DNA of 10,435 bases, taken from contig DATBMY010000522.1 in NCBI GenBank assembly GCA_036554605.1, positions 1 through 10,435 of the forward strand, given 5' to 3'. The DNA is from DATBMY01 sp036554605. GTDB taxonomy: Bacteria; Acidobacteriota; Blastocatellia; UBA7656. The notes below the pieces were generated by a model, which searched no databases, had not been told where the DNA came from, and was given only the letters and a program-made list of their open reading frames with translations. The translations under genes and the position numbers were made by a program. Of the stretch, positions 1-6,232 are shown piece after piece (within the stretch, counting starts at the first letter, position 1; each line of letters starts with the position of its first letter).

Positions 1-495
1 ACGAGGGGCGAGGCGGAGGCTGAGTTCGGACCCGGCGCGAGGTCGACACGCGACGTTGATTTCAGCAACGTCTTGTCGAATTCGGCAATCGGCGGATTCG
101 ATCCGCAGACGCCAATCTTCACCGCGACCGCGGGACAGGCCGTGCGCTTCCGCACAGTGCATGCCGGCGGTCACCAGCGCAACAACGTGTTCACGCTTCA
201 CGGGCACGTATGGCAAGAGATCCCCTGGGTCAATTCGTCGAAGTCGATTGGCTCGAACAACCTCTCGGAGTTCACCGGAGCGGCGTTCGGCGTCGGGCCG
301 AGCTACCACATGAACGCTTTACCGGTAAACGGGGCAGGCGGGAAGTTCCGCATATCGGGTGACTACCTGTACCGGACCTTCGCCTCCTTCGGCTTCGATA
401 ACGGGCTGTGGGGCATATTCAGGGTCGTCGGCGTGAGGCCGCCTCCGGCATTCGGCTCGCCGGACAGCGATCCTGCTATGGACCCGATCCAATAA
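1..495 (+). CDS. Multicopper-oxidase-like protein, C-terminal fragment (5' end outside window)
   Basis: The frame is open from base 1, so the start lies upstream; 164 residues are visible. They form a cupredoxin fold resembling the last domain of large bacterial multicopper oxidases. A stretch beginning VHAGGHQ leads to LHGHVWQ (His67 and His69 of the visible part), which matches the HxH copper-ligand motif of these enzymes. The usual closing HCHxxxHxxxxM motif is absent. At the equivalent place the protein reads YLYRTFASFGFDNGLWGIFRV, with Arg125-Thr-Phe where His-Cys-His would be, so this domain cannot build a normal type 1/type 3 copper site. Related large periplasmic proteins with this GDYLYR...NGLWGIFRV ending are known, so the change is probably a family trait and not decay. 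The tail is Pro-rich. A hairpin terminator follows 13 bases after the stop. Enzymatic role unknown; the domain assignment is fairly sure. Confidence 0.8.
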   Translation, partial: TRGEAEAEFGPGARSTRDVDFSNVLSNSAIGGFDPQTPIFTATAGQAVRFRTVHAGGHQRNNVFTLHGHVWQEIPWVNSSKSIGSNNLSEFTGAAFGVGPSYHMNALPVNGAGGKFRISGDYLYRTFASFGFDNGLWGIFRVVGVRPPPAFGSPDSDPAMDPIQ

Positions 496-508
496 CTTCA
501 ACCCGAAC

Positions 509-552
509 GGGCGAGGGCGCGGCCCCGAAGAGCCTGCGCCCTCGCCCCTCTT
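509..552 (+). terminator. Strong hairpin, probable intrinsic terminator of the oxidase-like gene
   Basis: A perfect 12-bp inverted repeat, GGGCGAGGGCGC at 509-520 and its complement at 536-547, encloses a 15-base loop. It starts 13 bases after the stop codon at 495 and is followed by CCTCTTTA. The U-tract is short, so termination could be partial, but position and stem strength argue for a transcript end between the oxidase-like gene and the small gene at 607. Confidence 0.65.
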
Positions 553-606
553 TAGAAGTCCAGATGAAACGAGATGAATGCCCCGAGGGGCCGAGGATGA
601 AAAGCG

Positions 607-846
607 ATGAACCGATCAGAATATACCGCCAGACCGTACGCGACTACCGACCTCAACCGAGCGAGCGTCCTGCGATGTCGCAATTTCACCATAACAGAGA
701 TCACCAGGCTTAATGGAAAGACCATATTCGCATTCGAGGACTCGGCGCAGCTTCGCGGCGCCATACTCGATTACGCCAACGACGGGCAGGTGGGCGTGCG
801 CTCTTTCTGCTCCACTATGCGAGACCTGAAGGCCATTACTAAATAG
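607..846 (+). CDS. Small DUF5659-like protein (79 aa)
   Basis: The 79-residue product has the pattern of the short DUF5659 family: an N-terminal Y-x-T-x-D-L stretch (YATTDLNRASVLRCRNF), a middle FxI-x-EI-x-RLNGK-x-I-FAFED segment (about residues 28-45), and a C-terminal helix ending CSTMRDLKAI. Members are usually 70-90 aa with no known catalytic residues; function is unknown, and small fold-only roles such as nucleic-acid or protein binding have not been shown. The ATG at 607 has a GAGG about 10 bases upstream. An ATG at 597 is in a different frame. The gene lies 31 bases upstream of the beta-propeller gene and could be cotranscribed with it. The family match is from memory of the sequence pattern, not from a search. 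Confidence 0.65.
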   Translation: MNRSEYTARPYATTDLNRASVLRCRNFTITEITRLNGKTIFAFEDSAQLRGAILDYANDGQVGVRSFCSTMRDLKAITK

Positions 847-861
847 ATATTGAATGATTTT

Positions 862-868
862 AAGGAGG
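862..868 (+). promoter_or_regulatory. Ribosome binding site deciding the start of the propeller gene
   Basis: AAGGAGG sits 9 bases before the ATG at 878. It lies downstream of an earlier in-frame ATG at 854, which therefore is not the start. Starting at 878 also gives a sensible signal peptide. Confidence 0.85.
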
Positions 869-877
869 AACATAAAG

Positions 878-2926
878 ATGAAAACGGGATTAAGCACTCA
901 TCGCGGCAAGAACCCTATAGGCAACGAAGGCAATGCGCGTCAAATCCTTGTGGCAGTCATCATATTTGCGCTCTTGATCCCCATGGCTTCAAGAGCGCGG
1001 GCGCAAGAGAAGAGCGGCGAGGCCGACGCAAAGGTTTCAACAAAGCCGGCGGTCGTTTCAAAGGTCAAGAACGAGCCTCAGAAGCTCGTTCACGAAGGCA
1101 TAGAGGTCGAGTTCAGCATCACGCCGGTCGAGCCTAATAAAGATGACCCGGCGGAGCTGATGGAAGGAACCGACGCTGTTGCGCGCTTCAAGATAAGAGA
1201 CGCGCGAAACGGCGCGCCGGTAACCAACCTGCGGCCCGCGGCCTGGATGGACCTTCGCGCCGTCGGCAAGCTCACCGAGTCTAAGGACTGCAAGCAGAAG
1301 ATACAGTCGTTCCTGCAAGCAAGCCTCAGCTCGCGGCCGGAAATAGACCTCAATACCTACTACATACTAACGCTCAACAAAGAGGGAAACATCTCGGTCA
1401 TCGACCCGCTGATGGGGTATGGCACGAGCAAGCTGTTCACCGTCGTCTTCATGAAAGCGGCGGGCGAAGACTGGGTGCTGACGAGCAATAACCGGAAGAT
1501 ATTCGTCTCGATGCCCGCGATAAACCAGGTAGCCGTCGTCGACACGAGCATCTGGCGCGTCATAACGAACGTGGAAGCCGGGCAGAAGCCAGCGCGCATA
1601 GCTATGCAGCCGGACGAAAAATATTTGTGGGTCGGCAACGACGCGACAGACGTGGGGGCAAGCGGCGTGACCGTAATCGACGTAGCCGAAAACAGGGTCG
1701 CGGGAAAGGTGCTCACCGGCGCGGGCCATCACGAGATAGCATTCACCCCGGACAGCCGTTTCGCCTTCGTCACCAACAAGGCTGACGCTACCCTGAGCAT
1801 CATCGATGTGCAGAAGCTCGAAAAGATCAGAGACGTGAAAGTCGGCGCGAGCCCGTCGTCGCTAGCTTTCTCGCCGCTCAGCAATTCAGTCTATATAGCG
1901 AACGAAGAGGATGGGACCATATCGGTCGTAAACGGCGAAACCTTCGACTCGCTCGCGCCGATAAAGGCCCGCCCCGGCCTCAAGCAGATACGCTTCGCGC
2001 GCGACGGCCGCTGGGGCTTTATCGTCAACGCGAAGGACAGCGTCGTTATAGTGCTCGACTCGGCTACGAACGCTTTGACGAAAGTAGTGGCCGTAGGCAA
2101 GAACCCTGACAGCGTTACCTTCACCGAGAAGTATGCCTACGTGAGATCGCTCGACAGCGATCACGTGACCCTGCTTCAGCTCGACGCGGTAAACAGGAAG
2201 GGGGAGATCCCGGCGCTCGATTTTCCGGCCGGGCAGGCGAAGCCGAGCCGCGCGGGCGGGACCGTGCTTGCCGACGCGATAACGCCCGCGCCCGAGGGCG
2301 GCTCGGTTCTCGTCGCCAATCCCGGCGATAAGACTATCTATTATTACTCCGAAGGCATGGCCGCGCCGATGGGCAACTTTCAGAATTACCGGCGCGAGCC
2401 GCGAGCGGTGATGGTATGGAACAAGAGCCTTCGCGAGCGCGAGCCCGGCGTATTCTCTACGACGATCAAGCTGGTCACCGGCGGCGAATACGATGTCGCG
2501 TTTCTTCTCGACACGCCCAGGATCGCGCACTGCTTCTCTATGTTCGTCAAAGAGAACCCGGCGATAAAGAAGGACCAGGAATTGCCGCTCGACATAGAGC
2601 CCGCCTTTAGCGCCAGGCAGGTTCGCGTCGGCGAGCGAATGAACCTCAGATTCAAGGTGCTCGACGCAAAGACGCTCCACCCGAAAGTAGGGTTGAAGGA
2701 TTTCGGCATCATGACTCTTCTGTCGTCGGAAGGCCTTCAGAACCGCCAGTGGGCGACCTCGGCCGAGGAGGGTATTTATGAAGTGCCGTTCGCTCCTCAG
2801 AAGCCCGGCGCTTACTACGTCTTTGTGCAGTGCCCGTCGCAAGGAGTGAAATTCAACCAGGTGCCTTTCGTCGTTGTTCACGTAACGGAAGAAAAAGCCG
2901 CGGGCGCTGACACGCCGAAACAGTAA
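878..2926 (+). CDS. Exported YVTN / cytochrome d1-like beta-propeller protein with Ig-like flanks
   Basis: The 682-residue product starts with a charged n-region, a hydrophobic stretch (about residues 22-37) and a likely cleavage site at SRARA-QE, so it should be periplasmic. Residues 70-150 look like a beta-sandwich domain. Residues about 158-490 contain YVTN/cytochrome d1-type propeller repeats, for example VAVVDTSIWRVITNVEAGQ, VTVIDVAENRVAGKVLTG, LSIIDVQKLEKIRDVKVG and ISVVNGETFDSLAPIKA. Residues about 520-670 form a C-terminal Ig/YtkA-like region ending in VVVHVTEE. There is no CxxCH, so no covalent heme c. His284-His285 at the head of a propeller blade and the pair His551-Cys552 are the only notable potential metal ligands; a heme d1 or copper role is speculation. 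SCO1 follows after 25 bases, suggesting an operon. Related proteins are seen beside SCO genes and are annotated as cytochrome D1 domain proteins; their reaction is unknown. Confidence 0.8.
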   Translation: MKTGLSTHRGKNPIGNEGNARQILVAVIIFALLIPMASRARAQEKSGEADAKVSTKPAVVSKVKNEPQKLVHEGIEVEFSITPVEPNKDDPAELMEGTDAVARFKIRDARNGAPVTNLRPAAWMDLRAVGKLTESKDCKQKIQSFLQASLSSRPEIDLNTYYILTLNKEGNISVIDPLMGYGTSKLFTVVFMKAAGEDWVLTSNNRKIFVSMPAINQVAVVDTSIWRVITNVEAGQKPARIAMQPDEKYLWVGNDATDVGASGVTVIDVAENRVAGKVLTGAGHHEIAFTPDSRFAFVTNKADATLSIIDVQKLEKIRDVKVGASPSSLAFSPLSNSVYIANEEDGTISVVNGETFDSLAPIKARPGLKQIRFARDGRWGFIVNAKDSVVIVLDSATNALTKVVAVGKNPDSVTFTEKYAYVRSLDSDHVTLLQLDAVNRKGEIPALDFPAGQAKPSRAGGTVLADAITPAPEGGSVLVANPGDKTIYYYSEGMAAPMGNFQNYRREPRAVMVWNKSLREREPGVFSTTIKLVTGGEYDVAFLLDTPRIAHCFSMFVKENPAIKKDQELPLDIEPAFSARQVRVGERMNLRFKVLDAKTLHPKVGLKDFGIMTLLSSEGLQNRQWATSAEEGIYEVPFAPQKPGAYYVFVQCPSQGVKFNQVPFVVVHVTEEKAAGADTPKQ

Positions 2927-2951
2927 CGAGCATCAACCGGAGGAGCTAAAG

Positions 2952-3545
2952 ATGAAACTCAAAAATCGCATGAAACGTCATATAGCAGCCGCCGCGCTCG
3001 TGATGTCGGCTATTGCTTTCGCGGCCTCTCCCTGCCGGGCCCAGTCGGCCGAGGGAGCATCCGCGGCCGAGAAGTACTTCACCGATGTCATTCTGGTCAA
3101 CCAGGAGAACAAGGATATGAAGTTTTACAGCGACCTGATTAAGGGCAAGGTCGTCATCATCAATACGTTTTTCACAACCTGCAAGAGCGTCTGCCCGCCG
3201 ATGACCCATTCGCTTACAAAGGTACAGGAGCATCTGGGCGAACGCCTGGGCAAAGAGGTTCATATCATCTCCATAAGCGTCGATCCCGATACGGACACGC
3301 CGCCGCGTTTGAAGGACTTCGCGGAAAAATACAAGGCCAGGCCCGGCTGGTATTTTATTACCGGCAAGAAAGAGAACCTCGAAATGGCGCTCAAGAAGAT
3401 CGGCCAGTTTGCCAAGACGCCCGACGATCATACGACCGTAATGATCATAGGCAACGAGAAGACCGGCCTCTGGAAGAAGGCGTTCGGGCTCGCAAGCCCG
3501 CCCGCGCTTATCGAAGTTGTCGATAGCGTTTTACAAGATAAGTAG
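2952..3545 (+). CDS. SCO1/SenC-family copper chaperone / thiol reductase, exported
   Basis: SCO proteins have a thioredoxin fold, bind copper and mature the CuA site of cytochrome oxidase or other extracytoplasmic copper enzymes; some act as thiol reductases. This 197-residue protein has a signal peptide (hydrophobic residues about 10-26, then SPCRAQS). It then shows the SCO start FTDVILVNQENKDMKFYSDLIKGK, the CxxxC motif (Cys77 and Cys81 in TTCKSVCPPM), the ISVDPDTDTP segment and the conserved distal His160 (PDDHTT). All three copper ligands are present. Cys28 could be part of a lipobox-like cleavage region but the context (ASPC) is weak. GGAGGAG at 2939-2945 precedes the ATG by 6 bases. It lies between the propeller gene and the cytochrome c fusion gene and is probably cotranscribed with the former. 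Family assignment is very sure; the target enzyme is inferred only from context. Confidence 0.93.
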   Translation: MKLKNRMKRHIAAAALVMSAIAFAASPCRAQSAEGASAAEKYFTDVILVNQENKDMKFYSDLIKGKVVIINTFFTTCKSVCPPMTHSLTKVQEHLGERLGKEVHIISISVDPDTDTPPRLKDFAEKYKARPGWYFITGKKENLEMALKKIGQFAKTPDDHTTVMIIGNEKTGLWKKAFGLASPPALIEVVDSVLQDK

Positions 3546-3576
3546 GTCCGAAGTCCGAAGTCCGGTGTCCGGAGTC
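3546..3576 (+). repeat. Short tandem repeat of a GTCCGAA-type heptamer
   Basis: Immediately after the SCO stop codon, the heptamers GTCCGAA, GTCCGAA, GTCCGGT and GTCCGGA follow each other and end in GTC, about 4.4 units. It is a degenerate microsatellite in the 90-base gap before the next gene, with no coding role visible. Confidence 0.8.
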
Positions 3577-3635
3577 ATGAATTACAGCAATCACAGATTT
3601 CCGACCTCGCGCTCCGGACACTCTTTGAAGAGGCG

Positions 3636-5246
3636 ATGATGAAAACAAAGATGAATACGAAGCGATTGGTCCTTTATGTCGCGGCCCTGGTGATGGCTTT
3701 GATGGGAGGGAGCGCGCTTGCGGATGGCCCGGGGCAAAGGCCCCTGACCGACCAGGAGAAACGCGGCAAGCAAATATACCTGCGCGGCGAGAGCGATTCC
3801 GGCAAAGAGATTACCGCCTATCTGGGCGACGGCGCGACGGAGCTTCCCGCAACCGCCATGGCCTGTGTCAATTGCCACGGGTTTGACGGGCGGGGCAGGC
3901 CCGAAGGCGGCGTCATACCGTCCGATATTCGATGGGAGTTGCTGACGAAATCATACGGCGTCACCCATCCGACCGGGCGCAAGCATCCTCCTTATACGGA
4001 CCGCGCCCTTGAGCTTTCGATAACTAAGGGGTTCGATCCGGCGGGCAACCGGCTGCCGGACGCGATGCCGAGATACTGGATGTCGAGCGATGATCTGTCC
4101 GCGCTCGTCGCCTATATGAAACTGCTCGGCAAGGAACAGGACCCGGGGCTTACCCAGACAAGCGTCCGCATCGGGACCATAGTGCCGAGCCAGGGGCACT
4201 TGCGGGAAATGGGTATGGCCGTGAAAGCGGCTCTCGGAGCCTATTTCGCGGAAGTCAACGCGCGTGGCGGCGTCTTCAACCGGAAGCTCGAATTGCGCGC
4301 GGTCGAATCCGCCGGCTCGGCCCCGGCGACGAAGGCCGCGCTCGATCAACTGGCGGACCGCGATCGGGTATTTGCCGTCGCGGCTCCGTTTATATCCGGC
4401 GCGGAAAAAGAGGTGCGGGAGGCGGCCGAGGAGAAGGAACTGCTTATGGTCGGCCCTTCCACGCCTTACCCGGAGACCGGCTTCCCTATGCCCCGTTATA
4501 TCTTTTACATCTTTTCGGGTTTGAAAGAGCAGGCAATGGCGCTTGTCAATTTTACCTCGGACTCTTTCGGCAAAGAGCAATTGAAGATAGCGGTGATTCA
4601 TTCGGAGAGCGAGAATTTTGCGGCCGCGGCCAGCGCGGTCGCCGAGCAGTGCAAGAAGCGCGGGCTTGACCGGTTGATAAAGATAGGCTACGCGCCGGGA
4701 AAGCTCGATGTCGCGCGAATGGCGTCGGAGTTAAGCGGGGCGGGCTTCAATACGATACTCTTTCTGGCGCCGGGCGAGGATGCCGTGCAGCTGATGAAGG
4801 AGGCCGCGCGGCTCAATTGGACGCCGCGCGTTTTGGTGCCCGGATCGCTTGTGAGTAAATCGATACTGGAAGCGCCGCCCGCATTCAAGGAGAGGCTCTT
4901 TTTATCATTCCCGACGCTGCCCTCGGACCAGGCGCGCGACGCGGTGACGGAATACATGTCGCTCGCCGAGAAGTACAGGCTGCCGGCTGGCTATCAGGCC
5001 GCGCAGCTATCGGCGCTCTGCGCGGCAAAGGTGCTGGTCGAAGGGCTGAAGCTCTCGGGCAAAGAGGTAAGCCGCGAAAAACTTATCACCATGCTCGAAG
5101 GCTTCTATAACTTTGAGACGGGGCTCGCGCCGCCGCTGACATTCGGCCCGAACCGGCGCGTCGGCGCGCTGGGCGCTTACATCGTCTCGATTGACCCTGC
5201 AAACAGAGAGTTCAAGCCCGCCAGCAACTGGGTTGCGATTGAATAG
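3636..5246 (+). CDS. Cytochrome c fused to a LivJ-type periplasmic substrate-binding domain
   Basis: The 536-residue protein begins with a signal peptide (hydrophobic residues about 11-27, cleavage near SALA-DG). A single-heme cytochrome c domain follows, with the heme-attachment motif CVNCH (Cys77, Cys80, His81) and a likely axial Met144 in DAMPRYW. From about residue 177 (VRIGTIVPSQGHLREMGMAVKAAL) to the end it matches type 1 periplasmic binding proteins of the branched-chain amino acid LivJ class, including GAYFAEVNARGGVFNRKLELRAVES, a VGPSTPYP segment and a C-terminal LTFGPNRRVGALGAYIVSID. No permease or ATPase genes are nearby, so transport is not supported; sensing or an electron-transfer role coupled to ligand binding is more likely (inference). 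GAGG at 3630-3633 is too close to the ATG at 3636 and fits the second ATG at 3639 better, so the start may be 3 bases later. It lies 90 bases after SCO1. Confidence 0.87.
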   Translation: MMKTKMNTKRLVLYVAALVMALMGGSALADGPGQRPLTDQEKRGKQIYLRGESDSGKEITAYLGDGATELPATAMACVNCHGFDGRGRPEGGVIPSDIRWELLTKSYGVTHPTGRKHPPYTDRALELSITKGFDPAGNRLPDAMPRYWMSSDDLSALVAYMKLLGKEQDPGLTQTSVRIGTIVPSQGHLREMGMAVKAALGAYFAEVNARGGVFNRKLELRAVESAGSAPATKAALDQLADRDRVFAVAAPFISGAEKEVREAAEEKELLMVGPSTPYPETGFPMPRYIFYIFSGLKEQAMALVNFTSDSFGKEQLKIAVIHSESENFAAAASAVAEQCKKRGLDRLIKIGYAPGKLDVARMASELSGAGFNTILFLAPGEDAVQLMKEAARLNWTPRVLVPGSLVSKSILEAPPAFKERLFLSFPTLPSDQARDAVTEYMSLAEKYRLPAGYQAAQLSALCAAKVLVEGLKLSGKEVSREKLITMLEGFYNFETGLAPPLTFGPNRRVGALGAYIVSIDPANREFKPASNWVAIE

Positions 5247-5258
5247 CGGCTGATACTG

Positions 5259-5332
5259 AGCCCCGTCAGGGGCGATTAGTCTATAGAAAAGGAGGCGGCT
5301 GCGTTCTATGGAGATCGCATCCCGGCGGGGCT
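5259..5332. repeat. REP-like palindromic intergenic element
   Basis: A tight hairpin, GCCCC at 5260-5264 and GGGGC at 5269-5273 around GTCA, opens the element. AGCCCC at 5259-5264 can alternatively pair with GGGGCT at 5327-5332, enclosing a TATAGAAAAGGAGG core and GATCGCATCCCGGC. Sequences with the pattern GCCCCGtcaGGGGCGA...TATAGAAAA...CCCGGCGGGGCT recall dispersed intergenic repeats seen in several bacterial phyla. It begins 12 bases after the stop at 5246 and may also act as a 3' stabilising or weak terminator structure, but no U-tract follows. Only one copy is in the window, so its repeat status is inferred. Confidence 0.5.
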
Positions 5333-5385
5333 TTGAAAGACCTGCTCTGCAAACCTATTGTCACTCGCCAGCCCCATAGACCCTT

Positions 5386-5694
5386 TCAAGATGACGGCGC
5401 GGGCCGTTCCGCCGCAAACAAATAGTTATTTAGAATACTTTTCGCTTGACTTGTAGCGGTGAGATACATAACATAGGCCCGCTTATAAGGCCAAAAGGGG
5501 AATGGCCAAACCTCAGTATCTTTTGCTCGGTCTAAGAAACGTAGTTGGTTTGATGTATAGGCCGTGAATTTTCCCCGCGCTTTGAGCCGACGCATCACAT
5601 CTGAACTATTGTCGCAGGCGAAGGTGTAATAAACGACCTGCCGGCGTATGCTCTGGCTTTTTGGGCAAGAATTTATATTGCGCCAAAAGGCTGA
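5386..5694 (-). pseudogene. Possible degraded gene remnant, minus strand
   Basis: The minus strand is open for 102 codons, from just after a TAA at 5695-5697 down to the TGA at 5386-5388. The translation looks protein-like, unlike the Arg/Ser/Pro-rich shadow frames elsewhere: RRQVVYYTFACDNSSDV, then KARGKFTAYTSNQLRFLDR and WPFPFWPYKRAYVMYLTAT. The only start candidates, GTG at 5598 and ATG at 5595, lie well inside this frame and have no ribosome binding site, so if it was a gene the 5' part is lost. Codon and base use are more AT-rich than in flanking genes. I do not recognise a family. It may equally be a chance open frame. Confidence 0.25.
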
Positions 5695-6009
5695 TTAAAC
5701 AGCGGGTAAGCATTAGACCTTCTGCGCTTGAGATCCACCGTCTCCCCAGGCTTATGGCCCTAAGTACCCGGGGTAACTCAAACATCAGTGGACAAGATTA
5801 CCGCGCGGGCACGGGTCCGAGGCGAATCTTGATTAGTAATAGCACCGCTAAGCTTGAACGAGCCCGGAGGCTTAAAGGCCAGGATCGGACGGCTGTAGGG
5901 TTACCGTAGCGAAGACGGATACGACCCTCAAATCACGCCATCTAGGAAGCCTTTTTAAGACTCTCAGGTCAAGTATCACCACATCCATCTAATGGTAGGC
6001 CCACGGAGG

Positions 6010-6173
6010 GCGCCACGCGGATAAGAGTACCTGGCGCGATTTGAAGGATAACGAGCCGGACTATTACCCGCATGGCGGATTTTTTCCAGCCTGCCTTTTG
6101 AACCTTCAATTCCGATACCGGCTCGGCGCGCCGTTGCTCTGGATAACGGGTTTCAAATCGCGTGTGGCGCGCC
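6010..6173 (+). other. Nested inverted repeats, possible structured leader or mobile-element relic
   Basis: Several complementary arms are collinear and nested: GCGCCAC 6010-6016 with GTGGCGC 6164-6170; CGCGATTTGAA 6035-6045 with TTCAAATCGCG 6152-6162 (11 bp perfect); CGAGCCGG 6052-6059 with CCGGCTCG 6118-6125; and a small CCGTT/AACGG hairpin at 6131-6149. An alternative 10-bp stem pairs TCGGCGCGCC 6123-6132 with GGCGCGCCGA 6166-6175. The block ends about 60 bases before the oxidase start. It could be the 5' leader RNA of that gene, a protein-binding region, or the inverted ends of a small non-autonomous element. Nothing identifies it as a known RNA family. Confidence 0.45.
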
Positions 6174-6232
6174 GATAGAGGTTGAAGGGTTTGACTATCG
6201 AAGTAGTTAAACGCGAAAGGAGAAAGGAAGCA

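Larger units (their letters stand above)
5333..6181. other. Gene-poor stretch upstream of the multicopper oxidase gene
   Basis: Apart from the possible minus-strand remnant (5386-5694) and the inverted repeats (6010-6173), I see no convincing gene in this 850-base stretch. It is visibly less GC-rich than its flanks. A plus-strand frame at 5661-5909 lacks a ribosome binding site and gives a translation without family features. A weak sigma70-like pair, TTGACT at 5446-5451 and TAACAT at 5469-5474 with a 17-base spacer, could be a promoter but would leave about 750 bases of leader. Small hairpins are present, for example AGGGT at 5897-5901 with ACCCT at 5924-5928. No tRNA or rRNA was recognised. 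It may be decayed DNA left by an insertion or rearrangement. Confidence 0.5.

Noticed and set aside
854..877. Upstream in-frame ATG for the propeller gene
   Set aside because: The AAGGAGG at 862-868 lies inside this extension and serves the ATG at 878.
1886..2881. 331-codon open frame on the minus strand
   Set aside because: It is fully antisense to the well-supported propeller gene, is Arg/His-rich without family features and has no ribosome binding site; a typical shadow in GC-rich DNA.
3951..4601. 216-codon open frame on the minus strand
   Set aside because: Antisense to the cytochrome c-LivJ fusion gene, which has clear motifs in the forward frame.
5661..5909. 82-codon plus-strand open frame in the gene-poor stretch
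   Set aside because: No ribosome binding site and a translation with low complexity and no recognisable pattern.
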